A stretch of 64,000 bases of DNA from Sphingobacterium spiritivorum ATCC 33861 (GCF_000143765.1 NZ_GL379770.1:186001-250000), one strand, 5' to 3'; counted from the stretch's first letter, positions 52,944 through 62,207 are shown. Made by a program: numbers and translations. The notes: generated by a model not told the origin, from the sequence alone.

Positions 52944-54221
52944 TTAAATTTCGGTAAACTTGGGGAGTCCAACAGTAAAAACTGAACCTTTTTCTAAAAC
53001 ACTTTCTATTTCTACTATGCCTTTATTTCGTTCGATAAGATCTTTACATAATACAAGTCCAAGTCCTGCTCCGGGTTCATCTTCAGTCCCTATAGATTTT
53101 TGTTGAGAAACACTAAACAGTAGCTTTGATTTAAGAGAATTTATACCAATTCCCTCATCCTGAATATGGATTCTAATGTACTTTTCATCAACAGAGGAAT
53201 AAATGTTAATAGTACCTGATACGTAACTAAATTTTATAGCATTACTAATTAAATTACGAAATATTATAATAGTATGATCTTTATCAGCAAAGATATACTG
53301 TTGGTCAGGAATCTTAACATTGACTTTCAGTTTCTTTGTCTGCATTTTATCCAAGAAGGATTTCACTATATCCATTATTAAGGGATATAGTGAAATTTGA
53401 GTAGAATAAATTTTAATCCCATTTAAATTAATACTTCCCCATTTAAGAAAGTCATCTAATGATTGATTTTGATGTACAATCTGTTGATAGATTTGGTCTA
53501 TATATTCTATTGACGTATTATTATTAATAGTTTCTTCACGTAGCATTAGTACTAAAGATTCTAAACTTGCAAAAGGGCTTTTGATATCGTGAGCAATTAT
53601 AGAAAATATTTTTTCCTTGTCTAAATTCAATTCTTGTAGACGTTGACGTTGTTTTTCAATCATGTCAGTATTATTATATATAATCTGCAGGAAGAAATTT
53701 ACGATAATAACTATGAATATGAGCGCATTTGTAATGTTGAAGATTGCACGTGATTTTGGGACTAATTGTTCTGCAGGTATATCTACAGGTAATAGATTAA
53801 GAATTGCAATTGAGGAAGCTACTGCTATACAGAAGATTAAATGTAGCCGGCGGTCATTATAGAGTAACATAGAGGCAATCATAATACAAAGTAGAAAATA
53901 TTCACCTCCATTTTTGTATAATAATGCTCCGATAAAAAAGAAAAAAAAATTACTGATTAAAAGTGTTGCTTTAGCGGAGTTGTGCTTCATATGATGTTGT
54001 AGAATAATAACAATTACCGAACATATGGTATTTGAAATATTTATAGCTGACAACAAATATCTCTGATCGAAAAGGTTTATAATAGAAAAACCAATTGTCG
54101 GAACTAAGCAAAATGTTGCGATAAGATTAATCATCATTACACGCTTCATTTCAATATAGGACATATCAGAATATACTCCCAAGTATGTGAACTTTTTCCA
54201 ATATTTTAGAATGGCATTCAT
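52944..54221 (-). CDS. Orphan sensor histidine kinase
   Basis: A 425-aa membrane kinase: an N-terminal block of about six hydrophobic helices (~30-200) without an obvious periplasmic domain, then an HisKA dimerisation domain (H box FSIIAHDIKSPFASL) and HATPase (N box RNLISNAIKFS, G1 DEGIGI, G2 GAGLGLVLCKDL). No response-regulator gene is adjacent, so it is an orphan within the prophage. It may sense the envelope or couple to a host regulator. Confidence 0.85.
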   Translation of the reverse strand: MNAILKYWKKFTYLGVYSDMSYIEMKRVMMINLIATFCLVPTIGFSIINLFDQRYLLSAINISNTICSVIVIILQHHMKHNSAKATLLISNFFFFFIGALLYKNGGEYFLLCIMIASMLLYNDRRLHLIFCIAVASSIAILNLLPVDIPAEQLVPKSRAIFNITNALIFIVIIVNFFLQIIYNNTDMIEKQRQRLQELNLDKEKIFSIIAHDIKSPFASLESLVLMLREETINNNTSIEYIDQIYQQIVHQNQSLDDFLKWGSINLNGIKIYSTQISLYPLIMDIVKSFLDKMQTKKLKVNVKIPDQQYIFADKDHTIIIFRNLISNAIKFSYVSGTINIYSSVDEKYIRIHIQDEGIGINSLKSKLLFSVSQQKSIGTEDEPGAGLGLVLCKDLIERNKGIVEIESVLEKGSVFTVGLPKFTEI

Positions 54222-54414
54222 AACATACAGTAATAATTTTTCAAAGGAATTAGGGGCATAAAAACAATCAATAATTGTTAATCAAAGCTAATTTTTTCAA
54301 AACTAAAAAATTACAATCATAATATATGTTAAGAATAAAAAATTGAATTATGAAATTAGATGGCTGCTTGTAATCAAGAGGAATAAACAAGTAAAATTTG
54401 TAATAACTTAAGGG

Positions 54415-54528
54415 AAGCGAGGAGGGTTAGATCCTCGCTTAAACACTAACTATAAGCCTACTAGGACGGAGTTCTATAATAAACTTAATGAAGTTGCTAA
54501 ATTAAAGCGAGATATTTCTACCTCGCTT
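54415..54528. repeat. GCGAGG-type hairpins, copies 6-7 (54222-54690 has no gene)
   Basis: 54415-54440 (AAGCGAGGA/TCCTCGCTT) and 54505-54528 (AAGCGAG/CTCGCTT). Same core as the array on the other side of the kinase gene, so the repeat family brackets it. Confidence 0.7.
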
Positions 54529-54690
54529 AAGTGTTAACCAATATTGCAATATGATATTGTAAAAGTAATAATTGAATTCATCATTTTTAAGTGTATAAAT
54601 ACTGTAAATTACAGATATTAATACCTGTTTATTAACAGTATTGTTTACTAATCATAACTTATATATAACTTCGTTAAAATTTTTAATCAT

Positions 54691-54789
54691 ATGGTAGTCG
54701 TATTACTTTTGTTTGGGATTATCATCGTTATATGTTTGATATCGATATTAGTCCTACTGATTCAAGCTTATAAGAATCAGGATTATTAA
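54691..54789 (+). CDS. Possible 32-aa single-TM peptide
   Basis: MVVVLLLFGIIIVICLISIL then LVLLIQAYKNQDY: one TM plus a short polar tail. Below the usual gene length, but the composition is membrane-like and a terminator follows at 54823. Confidence 0.4.
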   Translation: MVVVLLLFGIIIVICLISILVLLIQAYKNQDY

Positions 54790-54822
54790 AAAATATTACT
54801 CTCACCATTCATTAACCTAAGT

Positions 54823-54853
54823 AAAGGCAGTTAATTTTTTAGCTGCCTTTTAT
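54823..54853 (+). terminator. Terminator after the 32-aa peptide
   Basis: AAAGGCAGTTAA and TTAGCTGCCTTT (one G-T pair) with T-run. Confidence 0.8.
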
Positions 54854-54913
54854 TGTAACATTTTATTCTGCCTCTTGTATAAATACTAAAAAACTTAGTA
54901 ATTTTGACGTGCT

Positions 54914-55249
54914 ATGAATAATTTTATGTTGAACAAGCAGAGGGAAGATGCTGCGATGCCTGCTAATTTTGAGATTCTAATTAAGGAGGCAAGGGTTAGT
55001 GGATATTGGATATATCATAAGTCAGCTGGCAAGTGGTATACGCCTGAGGAGTTTCAAGAGGTTGCAAGGGAATTGTATTCACGTGAGAGGGATGGAAAAC
55101 GTAATAATTCAAGCGATTTTGCAGTTCGAGATCCATATTCTGGATTAAATGACCGGGTGAGGTGGGTGGATCAAATGAATACTGAGCTTCAGACCTTCAA
55201 AAAGAAAATTGATGAATATTTCCAAGTGCAATTGAAAAAGAAAAAGTGA
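54914..55249 (+). CDS. Small Bacteroidota hypothetical protein
   Basis: A 111-aa, Lys/Arg/Tyr-rich protein: ARVSGYWIYHKSAGKWYTPE, then a charged helix. Part of a two-gene unit with the next gene (stop and start overlap, TGATG). Unknown function; the KWYTPEEF-type motif is seen in small proteins of mobile regions of this phylum. Confidence 0.55.
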   Translation: MNNFMLNKQREDAAMPANFEILIKEARVSGYWIYHKSAGKWYTPEEFQEVARELYSRERDGKRNNSSDFAVRDPYSGLNDRVRWVDQMNTELQTFKKKIDEYFQVQLKKKK

Positions 55250-55527
55250 TGAAAGACTTGACTCCTTATCGCATTAACGCCATGCTCAATTATAACAGGA
55301 CTCGGCGCACTGTATTAGTTGAAATAAGGCCAGGGAATATGGCCCCGAATACCTATACTTTATTTAATAAGGAAAAGACTTCAATGTATGTTTTTCGTAA
55401 GGATGATGACGAATGGTTACAGCATTACGGACAGCCTTTTGAAACAGATCTATTTTATGCCATAACGCAAATGCTGGATGAAATAGATCAAGATATTAAT
55501 GGAATTGGTATAGATGTTGTTAGTTAA
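55249..55527 (+). CDS. Hypothetical protein, coupled to the preceding gene
   Basis: A 92-aa protein; the ATG at 55249 is preferred over an in-frame GTG 3 nt earlier. Beta-rich (TVLVEIRPGNMAPNTYTLF). No family recognised. Confidence 0.52.
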   Translation: MKDLTPYRINAMLNYNRTRRTVLVEIRPGNMAPNTYTLFNKEKTSMYVFRKDDDEWLQHYGQPFETDLFYAITQMLDEIDQDINGIGIDVVS

Positions 55528-55578
55528 AATTTATCCTATAAATCTTACTTTTTGATATTTATTTTTTTTGTATAAACT

Positions 55579-55764
55579 ATGAAAAAGATTGATTTAACTT
55601 TTACTGAATTTCAATACTTAGTTTTGGATGGAGATGACCTCCCTTTATTTACTTTTTCGGACAGAATGGAGGCGGAAAAATTTAAGGACGAGTGCTCTAA
55701 TCCAAATGATTTTTATACTATTCTAAAAATACCAGTAAATCCAAACTGGAAGGTTATAAAATAA
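55579..55764 (+). CDS. Small hypothetical protein
   Basis: A 61-aa protein (begins MKKIDLTFTEFQYLVLDG) with alternating strands and one helix. Followed by a perfect terminator. Function unknown. Confidence 0.5.
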   Translation: MKKIDLTFTEFQYLVLDGDDLPLFTFSDRMEAEKFKDECSNPNDFYTILKIPVNPNWKVIK

Positions 55765-55765
55765 A

Positions 55766-55789
55766 GAAGGTCGTTTTTTAACGACCTTC
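55766..55789. terminator. Bidirectional terminator between the 61-aa gene and the catalase
   Basis: GAAGGTCGTT and AACGACCTTC (10 bp). Confidence 0.85.
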
Positions 55790-55814
55790 AAACTAGATAA
55801 GAGAGAAACAATGG

Positions 55815-57938
55815 TTATGAAGGTACTTTTCTAGTATTTTCCCTTTCCCATACACGATGGCCTTTCATTGTTTTAATAAAATCTTCAATAAGGTTTCCGT
55901 CGGATTCAAAAATAACTCCTGAATCTTTATTTTTACTAAGATAAGTTCCATCAATAAGTTTTTCAGCACCAGTGGCAAAAGCTATTGCTTTACAGTGGCG
56001 GAAGCCCTCGTTAATAAAATGCAAATAATCTGGTTCGTCTTGTAATACACTTACAGAATCTCCTTCAGGTGTATAAAATGCATCATAACACACAGAGGCC
56101 TCTGTTAAATATGAAAATTCTATATCTGCAGTTCCACCTTCTTTAAACTTGACCTTTCCTACATTTGTGGAAATTAATACAGCTTCAGCTCCTTCTTCTT
56201 CAAGTGCAGTTTTCATCTTATCGATAGATTTTTTTGATACCCCATCCGCAATTAGAAATGCTACTTTTCTAGTTTCAATGGTTCCCTCTCCTGGTTTGGT
56301 TTTCATGCTTAATGCAGCAGATTTTTCAACTTCCGGTTTAGGAGTTTTAATAGGATATTCCGGATGATTTTGTCTTGCAAATTGTAGAGTCAGTTCATCC
56401 AATTCAGAAGCAGGTTCAATTCCCAAATTAGCACCTACACGTGCAGCTAATTCTTTATCAATTTGATTAAGTATTGCTAATTCTCTTTTGCGAACATCAA
56501 CGGAATTAACTTTAGACAATTCAAAACTATAAGCATTAATCATGTGTTCCTGCTCTGGTTTCGATTGAGAATTAAAGAATAATCTAGCTTGGGTAAAATG
56601 ATCTGCAAAAGAAGTAGATCTACGTCTTACTTTTTTGCCATCAACCTTTTCTTCATGACTTTTAAATCCATCTTCCCCTTTTAACATGGCGTGATAAGGA
56701 CAACCTCCACCAAGACTATTAGGAAAATAGCTAACATTTCCTTTAAGAATATCCTGTCTTCCAAAACCATCCTTTTGATTGTTAAATTTACCATTCACTG
56801 AACGATTAATAGGAATCTCATGAAAATTAGGTCCACCAAGACGGTAGTTTTGAGTATCAGCATATGAAAATACTCTTCCTTGTAAAAGTGGATCATTTGT
56901 AAGATCTATTCCGGGAACGATGCGACCTGGATCGAAAGCAATCTGTTCTGTTTCTGCAAAGAAGTTTTCCGGATTTCTGTTTAAAGTCATAGTTCCGATT
57001 ATTTCCACCGGAACTAATTCTTCGGGGACAATTTTCGTAGCATCTAATAAATCAAAAGAAAATTTATGTTCATCCTCTTCAGGGACAAGCTGTACACCCA
57101 AATCCCATTGTGGAAAATTTCCTTTTTCAATATTCTCCCATAAGTCACGACGATGGAAATCGGCGTCAAATCCCGATATTTTTTGTGCTTCATTCCATGC
57201 CACTGAATGAACTCCTAATTTTGGTTTCCAATGAAACTTTACAAATGTTCCTTTACCTTCTGCATTCACAAATTTAAATGTGTGAACTCCAAAACCTTCC
57301 ATCATACGAAACGATCTTGGAATAGCTCTATCAGACATGGTCCACATAACCATGTGAGCCGCTTCCGGCATCAAGGATATAAAATCCCAAAAAGTATCAT
57401 GAGCAGAAGCAGCTTGAGGCATTTCATTATTCGGTTCCGGCTTAACTGCATGAACAAGATCTGGAAAATTCATAGCATCCTGTATAAAAAATACAGGAAT
57501 ATTATTTCCTACCAAATCATAATTACCGTCTTCAGTATAGAACTTAACAGAAAAACCTCTAACATCTCGAGCTAAATCAGTAGACCCTTTAAATCCTGCA
57601 ACTGTTGAAAACCTAACAAATAGTGGTGTTACAGTACCTTTCTTAAGAAATGAAGCTTTAGTATATTTAGAAATATCTGCTGTAGCTTCGAATATTCCAT
57701 GAGCTCCAGATCCCCTTGCATGAACTACTCTTTCAGGGATTCTTTCTCTGTCGAAATGAGCCATTTTGTCCTGATAGATGAAATCTTCTATCAAAGCAGG
57801 CCCACGCTCGCCTGCTTTTAGCATATTGTTGTTGTCCTCTATTGGAACACCATCATTTGTGGTGAGAAGGCGCCCATTATTATCAATGACATGATCATCA
57901 ATTTGCTGTACTTTTTTGTTCTCTCTTTGGTTTTTCAT
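55815..57938 (-). CDS. katE: Large-subunit (clade II) catalase
   Basis: Cytosolic H2O2-dismutating enzyme of the HPII type. Catalytic His73 (VVHARGSGAHG), Asn146 (LVGNNIPVFF), and the proximal heme Tyr in RVFSYADTQNYRLG are present. The C-terminal ~150 residues (starting near KVAFLIADGV) form the flavodoxin/DJ-1-like domain found only in clade II catalases; the length of 707 aa is near the 750 aa of E. coli HPII. It is located inside the prophage, between the small genes and the transglutaminase-like gene, an uncommon cargo. No OxyR- or PerR-type box was identified by eye in the 223-bp upstream gap. Confidence 0.93.
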   Translation of the reverse strand: MKNQRENKKVQQIDDHVIDNNGRLLTTNDGVPIEDNNNMLKAGERGPALIEDFIYQDKMAHFDRERIPERVVHARGSGAHGIFEATADISKYTKASFLKKGTVTPLFVRFSTVAGFKGSTDLARDVRGFSVKFYTEDGNYDLVGNNIPVFFIQDAMNFPDLVHAVKPEPNNEMPQAASAHDTFWDFISLMPEAAHMVMWTMSDRAIPRSFRMMEGFGVHTFKFVNAEGKGTFVKFHWKPKLGVHSVAWNEAQKISGFDADFHRRDLWENIEKGNFPQWDLGVQLVPEEDEHKFSFDLLDATKIVPEELVPVEIIGTMTLNRNPENFFAETEQIAFDPGRIVPGIDLTNDPLLQGRVFSYADTQNYRLGGPNFHEIPINRSVNGKFNNQKDGFGRQDILKGNVSYFPNSLGGGCPYHAMLKGEDGFKSHEEKVDGKKVRRRSTSFADHFTQARLFFNSQSKPEQEHMINAYSFELSKVNSVDVRKRELAILNQIDKELAARVGANLGIEPASELDELTLQFARQNHPEYPIKTPKPEVEKSAALSMKTKPGEGTIETRKVAFLIADGVSKKSIDKMKTALEEEGAEAVLISTNVGKVKFKEGGTADIEFSYLTEASVCYDAFYTPEGDSVSVLQDEPDYLHFINEGFRHCKAIAFATGAEKLIDGTYLSKNKDSGVIFESDGNLIEDFIKTMKGHRVWERENTRKVPS

Positions 57939-58167
57939 AGTTATTATAATTAGCCTTTATGATAGTAGACCATTTATAAACAATCTATGAAGCGTAAAGT
58001 TTCCGAGTTTGGGTATTATATAGAAGTTCGTATAAAACTTCTATTGATTCTGATTGTTTAGAATTTATGTGTAAATACTGAAAATATTACAGATATTGAA
58101 GAATTTGAGGTGTGGCTTTAATAGCTGAAATGTCTGTATAAATATACAATTTAAATAAACATTGAAT

Positions 58168-58416
58168 ATGAAAGAAATTACTCGGGATCAGATTAAAAGC
58201 AAAATAGAAGAATTGAAGGAGGATTTCATTAAGTTAAATCCTAAAATGAAAGGGTTATCTTCTGATGAGATTTACAATTCATATTTATACGATAATCAAC
58301 TTGAAGTACCATTATCTGGTGATGGAGAATCTGCAGAATGGAGGATTAAAAGTAGAATTGAAATGGAGGAATTACAACCTGAAAAATTTAAAAAATTTTT
58401 AAAAAATAAGGAGTAA
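58168..58416 (+). CDS. Small hypothetical protein
   Basis: An 82-aa, charged, helical protein (ATG at 58168 preferred over a TTG 6 nt upstream); has LNPKMKGLSSDEIYNSYL and an acidic/Lys tail. Followed by a hairpin at 58408-58433. No family recognised. Confidence 0.55.
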   Translation: MKEITRDQIKSKIEELKEDFIKLNPKMKGLSSDEIYNSYLYDNQLEVPLSGDGESAEWRIKSRIEMEELQPEKFKKFLKNKE

Positions 58417-58433
58417 GACTTAGCTTACTCCTT
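58408..58433. terminator. Hairpin after the 82-aa gene
   Basis: AAGGAGTAAG and CTTACTCCTT, 10-bp stem; little T-run. Confidence 0.55.
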
Positions 58434-58497
58434 AACTTGGTAATTACATTCATGCATGTAAAGCATTTCATCAACAAGTTTTTCTATTGCAGTGTTT

Positions 58498-59715
58498 TTA
58501 TTCAGGAGATTTCCAGAAGTAAGCCGGGTTATGAGTAATAACATTATTTTTTAAATATTTATTACTGTCTTTCTCAAATCCACTTGGGATTAAAGAGATG
58601 AATTGCAAATCTTTATCTGCTGGCCGGTATCTACTCTCTGTATTAAATTGGCTTTTGTTTGTGCATTGAATCCAATATAAATTCTTTGCCATATAGTAAT
58701 CCAAATACCAAAGTTTAGTTACTTTAGTCTCAGCATTTAGCTTCATTGATTGATTGTTTTTTAATCCCTCCCTGACTTCTTCAATGCTTAGTAAATTATT
58801 ATTGTCATCCATTACAAAAGCACCATGCGAAGGATCCATCCATAGCCATTTTTTTAATGTTTCAGAATATACACTATTGATTACATGACAATCTGTATCT
58901 TGGTCATCTTTTGGCATACATGTGACATATCTGGATTTAAATCCCATCGCAAGGTAAAGTTCATTTAGTGTCATGGCTTTATGTCTACAATTAATTCCTT
59001 TTCCTGTCGACTTGTGGTAGTTATAGAAATCAATGGCATCAAATTCACACAAAGCCCAATTGCTTCCGTCATACTTAATGTTATTAGCAACAAATAGCAT
59101 AATATTTCGGATTTTAGAAATTTCATCTCCACTTCCAGCTATAGAATCCAAATTGAAGAAATTTTTGACCTCAACTAAATTCCGATTATTTGAGTCTTCA
59201 TATTTAAATACCGGCATAGATTCATAATTTTCCGAAAGATAATTTCCTGACTGTTGTAATAAGAATAGTTTATCATATTGCTTCAATTGGCTGAACGCTT
59301 TAATAAACTTGGTTTCCTTACGGATATTATTTAAATCAGCATCGTTCAAAGCATTTTGATAATCAGTATATCCCCATTTAATTGATTTTTCGAAACTTGT
59401 GATAGCTTGTTTTTTTTGATTAAGTAATGATTGTAAACATGCAAGGTTATAGTACACATTTGCATATATTTCTGTGATAGTGGGTTTAAAATCTTGCTTT
59501 TCTTTCTCAGATAACTGTAAAGTATCTAATGTAGCAGCTATTTTATCTAAAATTGCTGCTGCTGTATGATAATCTTTTGCTGGATAATGGGTGTTATACT
59601 CTTGCTCTAACTTTTTAAAGTCTGAAAGAAATTTATTCCATTTTGGAGAACTAGTTTGCGCAAACGAGCTAAATGTTAGAAATGCTATCAGAAAAAATGT
59701 AATTAAAAATTTCAT
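58498..59715 (-). CDS. Exported transglutaminase-like protein with TPR-like N-domain
   Basis: A 405-aa protein with a signal peptide (cleavage near SFAQ), a helical repeat region (~25-150, including ANVYYNLACLQSLLNQKKQA as in TPRs) and a transglutaminase/cysteine-protease-like domain: INCRHKAMTLNELYLAMGF (Cys) and DCHVINSV (His) with WLWMDPSHG (Asp). Likely periplasmic. The target is unknown. Confidence 0.75.
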   Translation of the reverse strand: MKFLITFFLIAFLTFSSFAQTSSPKWNKFLSDFKKLEQEYNTHYPAKDYHTAAAILDKIAATLDTLQLSEKEKQDFKPTITEIYANVYYNLACLQSLLNQKKQAITSFEKSIKWGYTDYQNALNDADLNNIRKETKFIKAFSQLKQYDKLFLLQQSGNYLSENYESMPVFKYEDSNNRNLVEVKNFFNLDSIAGSGDEISKIRNIMLFVANNIKYDGSNWALCEFDAIDFYNYHKSTGKGINCRHKAMTLNELYLAMGFKSRYVTCMPKDDQDTDCHVINSVYSETLKKWLWMDPSHGAFVMDDNNNLLSIEEVREGLKNNQSMKLNAETKVTKLWYLDYYMAKNLYWIQCTNKSQFNTESRYRPADKDLQFISLIPSGFEKDSNKYLKNNVITHNPAYFWKSPE

Positions 59716-59801
59716 TCGACTTAAGGGTTATAATAATTGATTAGACTTATAGATATAAATATATATTTTTTTAAAATATTACTCAAATTGCTGTCGGATT
59801 T

Positions 59802-60011
59802 TTATGACACATACTCCCTCAGATAGTACCCAAACCAAAACCAGTCTTCCGGCTTGATCGTTTCTCCCGGCTTTGGTGTGAACTCAATGTATTCCCTGTC
59901 TTTATTAGTGCCCTTGACAACATCGCAGCGCATAGCTATACCCTGAGCATATATATTAGTAGTTATTGCTTCGTCGATTATTTGGACGATCTTTTCTTCT
60001 GATATTCTCAT
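59802..60011 (-). CDS. Small hypothetical protein
   Basis: A 69-aa protein with EKIVQIIDEAITTNIYAQG and PGETIKPEDWFWFGYYLREY, a pattern seen in small phage proteins near DNA-modification genes. Unknown. Confidence 0.5.
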   Translation of the reverse strand: MRISEEKIVQIIDEAITTNIYAQGIAMRCDVVKGTNKDREYIEFTPKPGETIKPEDWFWFGYYLREYVS

Positions 60012-60110
60012 TTCGATAGTATAATTTAAATTGTTGGTGTGTGGTTACGGGTTTCCGTAAGTTAATTTTGATTGTTTTAGTATTTTTATTTTTGATATTT
60101 GATTAATAAG

Positions 60111-60359
60111 ATGGAAGGATATTATGATAAAAAAATTAGGAATTTTGCTACTATTGGCAGAATATCCGTTAATTTTATTTGGATTTTAACTTTATTGTCA
60201 ATTTTGAACAATTTTACGAATTGGTTTAGTGAATATGATGATATACAAGAAGAGTATGTTGAAAATTTTAAAACAATATTTATGATTTCTCTTTATACAT
60301 GCTTTCCTATGACTGGAATTATTTGGTTATTGCGAACAAATAAATCAGATAATCAATAA
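60111..60359 (+). CDS. Small two-TM membrane protein
   Basis: An 82-aa protein (ATG at 60111 preferred) with two TMs (~17-36 and ~58-76). No family recognised; opposite strand to its neighbours. Confidence 0.5.
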   Translation: MEGYYDKKIRNFATIGRISVNFIWILTLLSILNNFTNWFSEYDDIQEEYVENFKTIFMISLYTCFPMTGIIWLLRTNKSDNQ

Positions 60360-60419
60360 AATAATAATCCGTGTGTTATCCTCCATCTATATAAGCAAGT
60401 AAGAGAGATTTTATAAGGG

Positions 60420-61070
60420 TCAAAATAGTTGTAGTTGGTTAGTGTGCCTACGGATGCGATCAATAGCACTTTGATAGTACTCCTGATCCAGTTCACAAGC
60501 TGTTAATTCATATCCGTAATCGTGACATGCGATTGCTATACTGCCTGAGCCGAAGTGAGTGTCAATGATCTTATAGCCTGGTTTAGCATATTTATCTAAC
60601 AACCACTTGTAAAGAGCAACGGGTTTTTGATGGGGATGTATTTTATCAATTCCAGTTTCAGATTCTTTTCGAGCTCCATCCCATGAGTGACGATATATAG
60701 CTGCCGGAATTTTTATGCTTGTTGCTGCAATCTCAACTTGTGATGAAAACGAAGTTTTATCAGACATTTTTTTATCCCAAACAATTAGATAGTTGGTAGG
60801 AGGAAAGAATTGGGTATAATAATTCCACCCCCATACTATCCAATTCTTACTTACTCTAATTAACTCATTGAAATATTTTTCATCAGGAATAGACTCGTTC
60901 TGATATGAGCCCTTATACTTATCGGCAGTGTTCTTACGTTTTTTCCAATCAGGTCCAATCCCATAAGGAGGATCCACAATTGCCAAATCGAAGTACTTCT
61001 CAGGATAGCGAGACATCATAACCATGTTGTCTTCGTTAGTTATTGTTAGTTTATCGGTTAAGTTCATCAT
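60420..61070 (-). CDS. DNA methyltransferase (N6-adenine or N4-cytosine, PF01555 type)
   Basis: A 216-aa phage methyltransferase. Motif IV DPPYGIGPDW (~34-43) and motif I in the permuted order (IIDTHFGSGSIAIACHDYGY, ~165-185) indicate the beta class of DPPY methylases. It probably protects phage DNA from restriction. It lies 5 nt after a truncated methyltransferase fragment. Confidence 0.85.
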   Translation of the reverse strand: MMNLTDKLTITNEDNMVMMSRYPEKYFDLAIVDPPYGIGPDWKKRKNTADKYKGSYQNESIPDEKYFNELIRVSKNWIVWGWNYYTQFFPPTNYLIVWDKKMSDKTSFSSQVEIAATSIKIPAAIYRHSWDGARKESETGIDKIHPHQKPVALYKWLLDKYAKPGYKIIDTHFGSGSIAIACHDYGYELTACELDQEYYQSAIDRIRRHTNQLQLF

Positions 61071-61075
61071 GCAGT

Positions 61076-61276
61076 CTATCTTTTAATTGATTCCGGCAGA
61101 GCTAAATCATCATTAAGCTCGCAGCATATAACATTTGCGCCTAATTCCACCATTTCATCTATAATATCTCCTTTTCCTGAACTCGGCTCAAGCACTGTTT
61201 TACCTGTCAATTCATATGGGGCAAGCATTTGATGTATCACCTCTTTTGGTGTAGGGAAAAAATCTTTATTAAACAT
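61076..61276 (-). pseudogene. Truncated methyltransferase N-terminus
   Basis: A 66-aa frame with FFPTPKEVIHQML and the SAM-binding VLEPSSGKGDI motif, the beginning of a larger phage methyltransferase/DUF4942-type protein; the catalytic rest is missing. It may be a remnant left by recombination. Confidence 0.6.
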
Positions 61277-61326
61277 AATTTTAGGATTTTAAAATTTCAT
61301 TTTCGCTTCTGTCCGCTGAGCCCATT

Positions 61327-61530
61327 CTATACGGGCCTGGGGGAATTAAGTTTGCTTTGTTTAACTTCAATGATTCCTTCCTTTCCTCTATATCCTAAGT
61401 AATCCATGTACCAGCGAGAAACAGTACGAATTCCGCACCCTATCTTATGTGAAACCTCAACAATAGTGTTGCTTTTGTGCAACAGTTCCATTGCAAATGC
61501 TCTGGTCTTTAGAGGATATTTATGCTTCAT
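61327..61530 (-). CDS. Small HTH protein
   Basis: A 67-aa protein whose centre (TIVEVSHKIGCGIRTVSRWY) is a helix-turn-helix of the transposase/homeodomain-like type. Overlaps the upstream gene by 4 nt. Phage regulator or transposase remnant. Confidence 0.55.
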   Translation of the reverse strand: MKHKYPLKTRAFAMELLHKSNTIVEVSHKIGCGIRTVSRWYMDYLGYRGKEGIIEVKQSKLNSPRPV

Positions 61531-61853
61531 ATTTCCTCCCTTTCTGGAGCAATGTCATATATTCCAGGATAGATTTGAAGGACCTCGAAATCAATAGGAC
61601 TCTTACTTCCTAAAAGCTTCAAGATGATTATCAGCTTTGATATATCATTAACCTCAGGGAGCTCTTTGTAAGAGTTGTCACATTGAAGAAAGACTTTACG
61701 CATGGAAACAACATCTATAGTTATTCCGTTTCCTAACCAAATGGTTCTATAATTCTCACAACCATCACCCCAACAATTTCCCCCATCTTCAAACCCAATA
61801 CTTTTCAAAAGATCTACAGGGAATGGAACAGAATATTTCATATTTAAATCCAT
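61527..61853 (-). CDS. Hypothetical protein
   Basis: A 108-aa protein with CWGDGCENYRTIWLGNG and a C-terminal helix pair; no family recognised. Overlaps the HTH gene by 4 nt. Confidence 0.5.
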   Translation of the reverse strand: MDLNMKYSVPFPVDLLKSIGFEDGGNCWGDGCENYRTIWLGNGITIDVVSMRKVFLQCDNSYKELPEVNDISKLIIILKLLGSKSPIDFEVLQIYPGIYDIAPEREEI

Positions 61854-61922
61854 GATTCTAAAATTTGAAGTGTTAAATAAAGACCTATAGCTAATAATAG
61901 TAGTGATGCGAGTTTTACAACA

Positions 61923-62207
61923 TCAATAACTTGCTGAACCAAAAGCTTCTTTTGGCCAAATTTTTTGTAAGTAATCTTTTGCATAATCCGGTAATTTTAA
62001 TCGTTTAACATATTTAAAATCCTCTGTGAATTCATATTCAGTCCAACCAGCATCTATAAGTTTCATCACGGCTATCTTCAGACTATTTTCTCCTCCTTTT
62101 TTTGTTACTAATTCAGAAAGTGAAGCAGATTGACCTTCTGGAATTTTTTGCTGTAAGATCTTTAAAGCTTTAGCTAATGGATCTTTAAATGTTTCTGAAT
62201 ATTTCAT
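61923..62207 (-). CDS. Hypothetical protein at the right end of the prophage
   Basis: A 94-aa helical protein (start at MKYSETFKDPLAKALKIL chosen; an in-frame extension to 62294 has a hydrophobic, unlikely N-terminus). Last gene before the attR arm. Unknown. Confidence 0.52.
   Translation of the reverse strand: MKYSETFKDPLAKALKILQQKIPEGQSASLSELVTKKGGENSLKIAVMKLIDAGWTEYEFTEDFKYVKRLKLPDYAKDYLQKIWPKEAFGSASY

Noticed and set aside
57231..57575. A 114-codon plus-strand frame opposite the catalase gene
   Set aside because: Antisense shadow of a strongly supported gene, His/Lys/Ser-rich without motifs.
55815..57938. Catalase as a chromosomal gene outside the prophage
   Set aside because: It lies between exact att repeats and is followed by phage-type methyltransferase and small phage-like genes before attR; a composite integration cannot be fully ruled out.
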